Below, piece after piece: positions 1-5,004 of a DNA stretch of 8,623 nucleotides. The position numbers and the translations under genes were made by a program. Source of the stretch: Opitutales bacterium (GTDB lineage Bacteria > Verrucomicrobiota > Verrucomicrobiia > Opitutales > T3Sed10-336). Each line of letters opens with the position of its first letter. Positions within the stretch are counted from its first letter, which is position 1. The stretch covers positions 1 to 8,623 of the forward strand of contig SLOW01000180.1 of the NCBI GenBank assembly GCA_007132315.1, written 5' to 3'. The notes below the pieces were generated by a model. The model was given only the letters and a program-made list of their open reading frames with translations, was not told the DNA's origin and did no database searches.

Positions 1-33
1 CGGAAGAGCGCCGACATTGTGCATTTGATTTAA
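1..33 (+). CDS. Possible C-terminal end of an unidentified plus-strand gene (partial)
   Basis: Frame 1 of the plus strand is open from the window edge and reads RKSADIVHLI before a TAA stop at 31-33. The codons look like ordinary GC-rich coding sequence (CGG AAG AGC GCC GAC). Base composition becomes more AT-rich straight after the stop. Ten residues are too few to identify a family. If real, this gene converges on the minus-strand sulfatases, and 34-464 is the space between the two 3' ends. The alternative is a chance open stretch, or a minus-strand start at 24 or 37 running off the edge. Confidence 0.3.
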   Translation, partial: RKSADIVHLI

Positions 34-87
34 CCATAACGAATTAAGCAACTCCTGTGCCGCGAGACACCCAATCGATCAGCCGAA

Positions 88-120
88 ATCGTCTTCTTGA
101 CGATAAAATACTCCATCGTC
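88..120. repeat. Three-part alternating inverted repeat (ATCGTC / GACGAT / ATCGTC)
   Basis: ATCGTC at 88-93, GACGAT at 99-104 and ATCGTC at 115-120 are perfect 6-base complements in alternation. The middle arm can pair with either outer arm, giving a 5-base loop (94-98) or a 10-base loop (105-114), but not both at once. This geometry is seen in attenuators and switches. It could also be coincidence, since six bases is short. No U-tract follows on either strand and no gene reads directly out of it. Confidence 0.4.
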
Positions 121-192
121 TCAATCGTTGTCCCGGCACGGTTTGTAATATCCGCCGCATTTCTTGATCACCCCCGCGGATCGAAAAAACCA

Positions 193-222
193 CCGCGACG
201 CCGTCTAAAGAGCGGCGCTACC
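193..222 (-). repeat. GC-rich imperfect hairpin followed by T6 on the minus strand
   Basis: Bases 199-206 (CGCCGTCT) pair with 209-217 with one bulged G at 212. The stem is about seven base pairs around a TAAA loop, with further partial pairing outside it (G195-C221, G197-T219). Read on the minus strand, the direction of the sulfatase transcript, the hairpin is followed after about nine bases by six T residues (plus-strand A185-A190). It could therefore act as a distal terminator, although the T-run is too far from the stem for a classic one. Its compact GC-rich form also resembles dispersed palindromic elements, but only one copy was noticed in this window. Confidence 0.35.
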
Positions 223-242
223 GACATCCGGTTTGATCACGT

Positions 243-269
243 GGGTCGGTGCTTACATAAGCCCGACTC
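243..269. repeat. Long hairpin, about 11 base pairs with one bulge
   Basis: GTCGG (245-249) pairs with CCGAC (263-267), and GCTTA (251-255) with TAAGC (258-262). T250 is a single bulge. A G-T wobble (244/268) and a G-C pair (243/269) extend the stem. If the A255-T258 pair opens, the loop is the four bases ACAT. This is the strongest secondary structure in the left part of the window. No T-run follows on either strand, so an intrinsic terminator is not clearly supported. The perfect palindrome CCTGCGCAGG lies just to its right at 272-281. Confidence 0.5.
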
Positions 270-381
270 TTCCTGCGCAGGCTTACGGCGGTCGTCGTTC
301 CGTTTCGATACCCGTTTCAAATTGCCAAGAGCGGAAGATTCCCGCCACTGGCAGAAACGCTATGTTGCCTGCGAAAGAGGA

Positions 382-437
382 GATAAGGCGGAATCATTCT
401 GCTTATCAACGCCGAAGGACAGGCGGATTAGTCCTTC
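382..437 (-). terminator. Two tandem hairpins just downstream of sulfatase 1 (possible terminator)
   Basis: In the direction of the minus-strand sulfatase transcript, a perfect 7-bp stem comes first, 27 bases after the stop codon: GAAGGAC (414-420) with GTCCTTC (431-437), loop of ten. A second follows: GATAAG (382-387) with CTTATC (402-407), and an inner GAAT/ATTC pairing. Position and tandem layout suit mRNA 3'-end formation or protection. Neither stem is followed by a U-tract, so termination here would be factor-dependent or unusual, and the call is tentative. Confidence 0.35.
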
Positions 438-464
438 AGCTCTTTCAGAGGGAATGAGGACAAA

Positions 465-1925
465 TCAGCGAAGGCCGGGGAGGCTGACCGTTTCGTACCA
501 AGCGCGTAAGCCCTTCTCCTTCTCGTCGAGCAGCTCGGGCTTCTCCGCGGCGAGGTCCTTGCTTTCGGCCGGATCGGCAACCAGGTCATACAGTTCCAAA
601 TTCCACGGAGGCTCCGCCCACCTCCCACCGCCCTCGTGGTCGATCACCTTGAAACGCTGGCCAATCCACGCAATTTTCCCCCGACTCATGAAGCCGATCG
701 GTTCCTCGCGTTCCAACGTCGGGTCCTTAAACAACGGCTTCAAGCTGACGCCGTCGAACTCATGCCCGCCGTCCAGCTCGATACCGAGAAGATCGACCAG
801 CGTCGGCAGGTAATCGCTGGTGACGGCCGCGAAGTCGGTCTCGCCCGGTTGGATGGTCCCCGGCCATTCGACAATTCCCGGAACTCGAATGCCGCCTTCA
901 TAAAGATCTCGCTTGCGCCCGCGAAGCCCTCCAGTCGTGCCCGGGGCGGTTGCGTCGTCTTCCGGGCCATTATCGGATGTGAACCAAACCATCGTGTTCT
1001 CGTGAATGTCGAGGGCACGCAGGTGCTCCCGCAGGCGCCCGATTTCGCGATCCATCGCCTTGATGCAGCCCCAGTAGTGCTGGTAGTAAGGGTCGAGTTC
1101 GCTGAACGGCTCCCGATCGGATTCACCGGCAACAACCGGAAGGTGCGGCTCATGAAACCAGACAACGGCAAAGAACGGCTCGTCGCGTTCGACCGAATCA
1201 TCGACAAACCGCAACGTCCGGTCCATCATGACTTCCGCGTTGGGCCCTTTCATATTCCAGGTAACCGACTCCCCGTGCTCGTTCCAATAACGCGTCCCGT
1301 AGGGCATCACGTTGCCCGGATCAATGTCCGGATCCCACCACTCCCTTAGGTTGCCGGGATGGTCGCTGAAGTCGCGCGGCCGCCACAACGGGTTGTAGGT
1401 CGGCACTTTCGCCTCGGTGGAGAACGCCACATCAAAGCCCCTTTCCCACGGCGGCGCGTAATGGGTCTCATTCCCGGGGCGGCCCCGGTTGCCGTCCTGC
1501 AGCTGGGTCGTCAAGGTCCCCAGATGCCATTTTCCGAAATGCCCGGTCCGGTATCCCTCCGCCTTCAGAATCCGGGCTAAGTTGGGCTCTTCCTCCGGAA
1601 GGTAGCCAACATTTGCGAAGTAGATTCCATAGCGGAAAGGATGACGGCCGGTGAGGACGCTCCCCCGCGTCGGGCTGCACACCGGGGCCGCCGCGTAAAA
1701 CCGATTGAACACCAGCCCTTCCGCCGCCATATCATCGAGAGCCGGCGTCACCGCGTTGGGATGCCCCATATAGCCCGCGTCCCCCCAACCTTGATCGTCG
1801 GACATGATCAAAATGATATTCGGCCGCTCCTGCCCATACCCGAGCTGACAAACACCCAACGCCATGGCAATCGCCGAAACGACAGCTACGGTCTGTCCTG
1901 CCCGCCATCCGAAATCAATCTTCAT
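465..1925 (-). CDS. Exported Cys-type sulfatase, arylsulfatase A/GALNS-like (486 aa)
   Basis: This gene encodes a type I (formylglycine-dependent) sulfatase that hydrolyses a sulfate ester outside the cytoplasm. Residues 1-31 form an export signal with hydrophobic core 12-26 and a likely cut after Gly-Tyr-Gly. Cys26 does not sit in a good lipobox. The metal-site Asp pair is D43-D44 (MSDDQ). The sulfatase signature CSPTR spans 83-87, with Cys83 as the residue converted to formylglycine. GKWHLG (131-136) gives K132 and H134, HEPH gives H261, TSDNG gives D318-N319, and K338 lies in the GLRGRKRDLYEGG segment. The active site thus looks complete. The C-terminal part (about 390-486) has the usual LYDLVADPAE element. 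The length is normal. ATG at 1925 is the start, because it begins the signal peptide and a GGAG lies upstream. It lies 79 bases after sulfatase 2 on the same strand and probably shares its transcript. The Asp-Asn metal pair is typical of arylsulfatase A, GALNS and heparan N-sulfatase types. The exact substrate cannot be told. Confidence 0.95.
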   Translation of the reverse strand: MKIDFGWRAGQTVAVVSAIAMALGVCQLGYGQERPNIILIMSDDQGWGDAGYMGHPNAVTPALDDMAAEGLVFNRFYAAAPVCSPTRGSVLTGRHPFRYGIYFANVGYLPEEEPNLARILKAEGYRTGHFGKWHLGTLTTQLQDGNRGRPGNETHYAPPWERGFDVAFSTEAKVPTYNPLWRPRDFSDHPGNLREWWDPDIDPGNVMPYGTRYWNEHGESVTWNMKGPNAEVMMDRTLRFVDDSVERDEPFFAVVWFHEPHLPVVAGESDREPFSELDPYYQHYWGCIKAMDREIGRLREHLRALDIHENTMVWFTSDNGPEDDATAPGTTGGLRGRKRDLYEGGIRVPGIVEWPGTIQPGETDFAAVTSDYLPTLVDLLGIELDGGHEFDGVSLKPLFKDPTLEREEPIGFMSRGKIAWIGQRFKVIDHEGGGRWAEPPWNLELYDLVADPAESKDLAAEKPELLDEKEKGLRAWYETVSLPGLR

Positions 1926-1935
1926 GGAATCAGTT

Positions 1936-1940
1936 TCTCC
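1936..1940 (-). promoter_or_regulatory. Weak ribosome binding site of sulfatase 1
   Basis: On the minus strand GGAGA lies upstream of the ATG at 1925; its GGAG core is separated from the start by eleven bases, slightly far for a Shine-Dalgarno site. An A-rich leader (AACAACAACAAA) precedes it, which often helps ribosome loading. This is the only gene in the window with a purine motif of this kind, and it supports the chosen start. Confidence 0.35.
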
Positions 1941-2004
1941 GATTTGTTGTTGTTAAGTATCCAGGGAAGTCATAGTAAATCGCTTTCCAGCAGACACGGG
2001 TGAG

Positions 2005-3435
2005 TCAGAACCAGTCGGGGAAAGCTATGGCGAGGTCGAGCGGATCGTTGAATTGCTCCTGAAGGCTTTGCAGTCGCCGCATGAGGTCGCGGATGCGCTC
2101 CTGCTGACCGTCGTTGTCGGCAAGGTCGTTGATTTCGTAGGGGTCGTCGGCGAGATGGTAGAGGCGTAGGATCCCGGCCTCGGGGTAAGCGATAAGCTTG
2201 TAGTCGTCGTGGATGACGGCGCGCTGGTGGTCGTCGCGGTAGGCACCGTAGATAGCGTCGTAATAGGAGGACTCACGCTGGTCCAGGAGAAATGGAACGA
2301 GGGAGTTGAACTCGACGTAATCGGGGACCTCGGCGTTGGCGAGCTCAAGGACAGTGGGCATGACGTCCTGGTAGTAAATGGGGGCGTTATGGGTTTGGCC
2401 TTGGGGCGCGTCGGGGCCGGCGATGATGAAAGGGACGCGGAGGCTATGGTCATACATGTTCTGCTTGCCCATCAGGCCGTGCTGCCCAACCGCCAGGCCG
2501 TGGTCCGCGGAGAAGATGATCCAGGTGTTGTCTTTGACGCCGGCGGCTTCGAGGGCACGGAGCATGCGGCCGATCTGGTGATCCATGTGGGTGATGATGG
2601 CGTAGAACTCGCTGCGCTGGACGCGTGTGGCGTAAGGGGTGCGCGGGAAGGGGGCGAGGCGTTCATCGCGAAGGCCTCGGCCGGAGGCCATTTCTTCGTT
2701 GTAGGGGTATTCCGGAAGGTAGTTGTCGGGCAGGCGGATGTCTTGCTGAGGGTACATTTCGACGAACTCGCGCGGAGACTGGCGCGGATCGTGGGGCGCA
2801 TTGAAGGCGACGAACATGAAGAATGGGTCATCCTTGTGAACGGCGTCGTCGAGCATGATCTCAAAGTCATCAACCATGACCTCGGACCAGTGCTTGCCGC
2901 CGCTCCAGAAACCTTCGAAACTTGTGTCGTAAGGGGACCAGGGATCCTCCTGGGAGGGCAGTGAGGGCCGTTCGTAGCCCGCAGGGGTCTGGTTGGGCAT
3001 GCCGGGACGCTGGTTGCGAACGGTTTGGTAGACGTCGGCAGCACGGAGGCCTCGAAGATGCCACTTACCGGTCATGTAGGTATTGTAGCCGGCGGCGGAG
3101 AGGATTTGGGGCCAGAATCGCCCGTCTTCGATCCACCGATCCACGTCGTACTCGCGCGTATTCCAGAGACTCTGCCCGGTCTGGAGCATTGTTCGGGCGG
3201 GGATGCAGACGGCGGGGCTCCACGAACCCATGTTGTAGGCGTGGCTGAAGAGAGTGCCTTGGCGGGCGAGGTGGTCGATGTTGGGCGTATGGACTTCGTC
3301 GTTGCCGTAGGCGCCGGTGTCGTAGAAGCTGTGGTCATCGGCGAAGAAGAAGATGATGTTGGGGCGGTCGTCGGCGTATCCTTTGGATACCAGGAACACC
3401 AGTGGAAAAACGAGAAGAATAATATTTTTGATCAT
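2005..3435 (-). CDS. Exported Cys-type sulfatase, iduronate-2-/choline-sulfatase-like (476 aa)
   Basis: This is a second formylglycine-dependent sulfatase, about the same size as its neighbour but only distantly similar. The first 21 residues are a signal peptide (MIKN, hydrophobic 5-17, cut after GYA). The metal pair is D33-D34 (FADDHS). The signature CIPAR lies at 77-81, with Cys77 to be oxidised to formylglycine; Ile and Ala at the variable positions are less common than the usual Ser/Thr forms. K124 and H126 lie in GKWHL, H215 in NAPHDP, D311-H312 in SADHG, and K324 in the HGLMGKQNMYDHSLRVP segment. An Asp-His metal pair followed by G-x-HG-x-x-x-K is the pattern of iduronate-2-sulfatase and choline-sulfatase relatives. 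The C-terminal subdomain has LYHLADDPYEINDLA (425-439). Start ATG 3435 begins the signal peptide, but no Shine-Dalgarno precedes it. The first 15 codons and the leader are AT-rich. Its order before sulfatase 1 on the same strand suggests a two-gene operon. The substrate is unknown; a sulfated polysaccharide is plausible. Confidence 0.95.
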   Translation of the reverse strand: MIKNIILLVFPLVFLVSKGYADDRPNIIFFFADDHSFYDTGAYGNDEVHTPNIDHLARQGTLFSHAYNMGSWSPAVCIPARTMLQTGQSLWNTREYDVDRWIEDGRFWPQILSAAGYNTYMTGKWHLRGLRAADVYQTVRNQRPGMPNQTPAGYERPSLPSQEDPWSPYDTSFEGFWSGGKHWSEVMVDDFEIMLDDAVHKDDPFFMFVAFNAPHDPRQSPREFVEMYPQQDIRLPDNYLPEYPYNEEMASGRGLRDERLAPFPRTPYATRVQRSEFYAIITHMDHQIGRMLRALEAAGVKDNTWIIFSADHGLAVGQHGLMGKQNMYDHSLRVPFIIAGPDAPQGQTHNAPIYYQDVMPTVLELANAEVPDYVEFNSLVPFLLDQRESSYYDAIYGAYRDDHQRAVIHDDYKLIAYPEAGILRLYHLADDPYEINDLADNDGQQERIRDLMRRLQSLQEQFNDPLDLAIAFPDWF

Positions 3436-3502
3436 TTCAGTATTTATGGATTCGAATTCACGACGGAGGTTGAAATGGTTAATTCAGTGATCGAACCCCA
3501 AG

Positions 3503-3530
3503 CCTGTCTTTTATGGCAAGATAAAAACAG
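3503..3530. repeat. AT-rich hairpin in the leader region of sulfatase 2
   Basis: CTGT (3504-3507) and TTTTAT (3509-3514) pair with ATAAAA (3521-3526) and ACAG (3527-3530), giving ten base pairs with one bulged C at 3508 and a loop of six (GGCAAG). It lies in the 217-base gap between ispF and sulfatase 2, 122 bases past the ispF stop and about 70 bases before the sulfatase 2 start in the transcribed direction. It could end the ispF transcript, be an operator, or form a structured leader for the sulfatase mRNA. The sequence alone does not choose. Apart from this structure and its AT-rich character, the gap shows no clear promoter match. Confidence 0.4.
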
Positions 3531-3652
3531 CCCAAGTTGGAAGATTGATACGCACGCCGCATCGAGTCGGGCGACGTGGCTAAAATCCAAGCCTGAATCG
3601 GCGACTCGGTGTGGGGATGCGGTCGCCACGTTGGCGGTTCGGTCCGGTGGGT

Positions 3653-4141
3653 TCAGGGGGTGCCGCGGATGAGCAGGCAGACGGCGTGGGCGGCGATGGC
3701 TTCGCCGCGGCCGATGGCATCGACGCCTTCGTTGGTGGTGGCTTTCACGTTGACCTGAGCCGGTGAGATATCCATGGACTCGGCCAGCGTTGCGATCATG
3801 GCCGAGCGGTGGGAAGCCAGCTTGGGGGTTTCGGCGATGACGGTGGCGTCGGCATTGACGATCTTGTAGCGGAGATCTCTGAGAATGGCCGAGATTTGGC
3901 GGAGGAGTTCCTGGGAATCGATGCCGCGGTAGGCCTCTTCCGTGTCGGGAAAGTGCTGGCCGATGTCGGGCAGGCCGGCGGCTCCGAGCAGTGCGTCGCA
4001 GATGGCGTGGGTCAGGCAGTCGGCGTCGGAGTGACCGCGCAGGCCTTTGTCGGAAGGAATTTCCACGCCTCCGAGTACGCAACGGCCGCCCGCTTCGAGG
4101 CGGTGGAGGTCATATCCGGTGCCGATACGCAGGTTCTTCAT
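3653..4141 (-). CDS. ispF: 2-C-methyl-D-erythritol 2,4-cyclodiphosphate synthase IspF (162 aa)
   Basis: IspF converts CDP-methylerythritol 2-phosphate to methylerythritol 2,4-cyclodiphosphate plus CMP, the fifth step of the MEP isoprenoid pathway, as a cytoplasmic homotrimer. The family pattern is present throughout. GYDLHRL gives metal ligands D11 and H13. HSDAD (37-41) is the substrate/diphosphate segment. H45 is the third metal ligand. LPDIGQHFPDT (57-67) is the conserved loop, and KATTNEG (133-139) with GRGEAIA (144-150) is the CDP-binding signature. The length is typical. ATG at 4141 gives the usual N-terminus close to the D-x-H motif. An in-frame ATG at 4153 would add four residues and cannot be excluded. 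Neither start has a Shine-Dalgarno. The gene stands alone here; ispD, often adjacent or fused, is absent. It is divergent from the ABC operon and upstream of the sulfatases on the same strand, but 217 bases away and probably not co-regulated with them. Confidence 0.96.
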   Translation of the reverse strand: MKNLRIGTGYDLHRLEAGGRCVLGGVEIPSDKGLRGHSDADCLTHAICDALLGAAGLPDIGQHFPDTEEAYRGIDSQELLRQISAILRDLRYKIVNADATVIAETPKLASHRSAMIATLAESMDISPAQVNVKATTNEGVDAIGRGEAIAAHAVCLLIRGTP

Positions 4142-4151
4142 TCGGAATTGC

Positions 4152-4181
4152 ATTAAAAGGTGGATCTGGACCCGGAGGCAA
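4152..4181 (-). promoter_or_regulatory. Candidate promoter of ispF
   Basis: On the minus strand TTGCCT (plus 4176-4181) and TTTAAT (plus 4152-4157) are spaced by 18 bases, a fair match to a sigma-70 type promoter. Transcription would begin only a few bases before the ATG at 4141, giving an almost leaderless mRNA, in keeping with the lack of a Shine-Dalgarno. It rests on the hexamer match alone. Confidence 0.25.
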
Positions 4182-4216
4182 CGAAAATGGGGTCTGTTCG
4201 TCGCCGTCAATTGGCA

Positions 4217-4246
4217 TTGCCGTTTCGGTGCCAGCTCTCGAATAAT
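4217..4246 (+). promoter_or_regulatory. Candidate promoter of the ABC transporter operon
   Basis: TTGCCG (4217-4222) and AATAAT (4241-4246) with an 18-base spacer lie directly before the ATG at 4254. The predicted start site would be within a base or two of the start codon, so the mRNA would be leaderless. No Shine-Dalgarno is visible before this ATG. It mirrors the arrangement of the divergent ispF promoter candidate. The evidence is motif similarity only. Confidence 0.25.
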
Positions 4247-4253
4247 TGGTGTT

Positions 4254-5000
4254 ATGAAGGCTGCGGACAGGGAGTTGGAGACGGGTCCTGCGACTGCGGA
4301 GGCTCTCTTTGAGGTTCGGGAACTGACCAAGGTCTATCTGATGGGCGAGGTTTCCATCCAGGCGCTGCGCGGTGTCGATCTGCGCCTGTTGTCCGGTGAA
4401 CTGGCCGTGTTGCTCGGCGCTTCGGGTTGTGGAAAATCGACGCTGCTGAACATTCTCGGCGGACTCGACGTGGCAACCGGGGGCACCGTCCTTTATCGCG
4501 GCCGGGACCTGACCCGGGCCGGGGACCGGGAATTGACCCGGTACCGGCGGTACGAAGTCGGGTTTGTCTTCCAGTTCTACAACATGATTCCCAGCCTGAC
4601 GGCCCGGGAAAACGTGGCGGTGGTCACTGAGATCGCGACGGATCCGATGTCGCCCGAGGAGGCCCTGGCCCTGGTCGATCTCGAAGACCGGATGGATCAT
4701 TTCCCTTCGCAGCTTTCCGGAGGACAGCAGCAGCGCGTCGCGATCGCCCGCGCGATCGCCAAACGTCCGGCCGTGCTGTTGTGCGACGAACCCACGGGAG
4801 CGTTGGACTCGAAAACCAGTGTGTCTGTCCTTCAGGCGATCGAGGACATCAACCGGCGGCTGGGCACCACAACCGCCCTGATCACGCACAACGAGGTGAT
4901 CGGAGAAATGGCCCACCGGGTGATTCGCATGAGTGACGGACGAATCGTGGACGAACGAGTCAACAGCCACCGCCGGCCTCCGTCCGAACTGCATTGGTAA
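4254..5000 (+). CDS. ABC transporter ATP-binding protein, MacB/LolD/DevA type (248 aa)
   Basis: This is the ATPase subunit that powers the permease encoded next. All nucleotide-binding motifs are present: Walker A GASGCGKST (55-63, K61), Q-loop Q107 in GFVFQFYN, signature LSGGQ (154-158) followed by QQR, Walker B LLCDEP (175-180, catalytic E179), D-loop ALD (183-185) and H-loop H212 in ITHN. The FYNMIPSLTARENV segment after the Q-loop is characteristic of the family serving FtsX-type permeases (MacB, LolD, DevA, FtsE). The protein ends shortly after the core, so it is a free ATPase and not a MacB-like fusion. ATG 4254 is chosen because the 69 codons upstream in frame overlap the divergent ispF gene and are not family-like. 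The permease start lies 4 bases after the TAA, so the two are translationally close. The transported molecule cannot be read from the ATPase. Confidence 0.95.
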   Translation: MKAADRELETGPATAEALFEVRELTKVYLMGEVSIQALRGVDLRLLSGELAVLLGASGCGKSTLLNILGGLDVATGGTVLYRGRDLTRAGDRELTRYRRYEVGFVFQFYNMIPSLTARENVAVVTEIATDPMSPEEALALVDLEDRMDHFPSQLSGGQQQRVAIARAIAKRPAVLLCDEPTGALDSKTSVSVLQAIEDINRRLGTTTALITHNEVIGEMAHRVIRMSDGRIVDERVNSHRRPPSELHW

Positions 5001-5004
5001 TGCC

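Larger units (their letters stand above)
34..464. other. Non-coding region rich in inverted repeats
   Basis: No convincing gene is seen in these 431 bases. The open frames that cross it (plus strand from 97 and from 233) give Arg/Ser-rich translations with no recognisable domain, and the longer one runs on opposite the sulfatase gene. The stretch instead contains at least five separate inverted repeats, at about 88-120, 199-217, 243-269, 382-407 and 414-437, plus a perfect 10-base palindrome at 272-281. This suits a convergent intergenic region with terminator-type or other RNA structures. A decayed gene or a dispersed repeat element is also possible. Confidence 0.6.

Noticed and set aside
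1..37. Minus-strand ATGs at 37 and 24 that could start a gene running off the left edge
   Set aside because: An AGGAG at 52-56 is about 14 bases from the ATG at 37, too far for a good site, and only 8-12 codons are visible. The plus-strand reading with a stop at 33 looks at least as good.
233..457. 74-codon plus-strand open frame in the intergenic region
   Set aside because: No ribosome binding site, no recognisable family and no hydrophobic or repeat pattern. The stretch is better described by its inverted repeats.
428..628. Alternative minus-strand frame extending past the sulfatase 1 stop, suggesting a frameshifted C-terminus
   Set aside because: Sulfatase 1 already has a normal length and a complete C-terminal subdomain. 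The other frame gives Arg/Ser-rich sequence over the same bases.
97..813. 238-codon plus-strand open frame at the left end
   Set aside because: It runs antisense through the end of the sulfatase 1 gene, has a Ser/Arg/Pro-rich translation with no domain, and is explained by the GC-rich complement of a real gene.
2209..2964. 251-codon plus-strand frame opposite sulfatase 2
   Set aside because: Its Gly/Val/Ala-rich translation mirrors the codons of the sulfatase on the other strand. The sulfatase has complete motifs, so this is a shadow.
3445..3500. tRNA T-arm-like strings (TTCGAATT, GTTCGATC)
   Set aside because: The flanking bases do not form the T-stem and no acceptor, D or anticodon arms are present on either strand.
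3444..4082. 212-codon minus-strand frame overlapping ispF in another frame
   Set aside because: It is almost wholly Arg/Pro/His-rich low-complexity sequence; the overlapping ispF frame carries all IspF motifs.
4047..4253. 69-codon N-terminal extension of the ABC ATPase
   Set aside because: It overlaps ispF on the other strand and has no family similarity. The ATG at 4254 gives a normal ATPase N-terminus.
4142..4330. 63-codon N-terminal extension of ispF
   Set aside because: It would overlap the divergent ABC ATPase start. IspF proteins begin within about ten residues of the D-x-H motif, which the ATG at 4141 provides.
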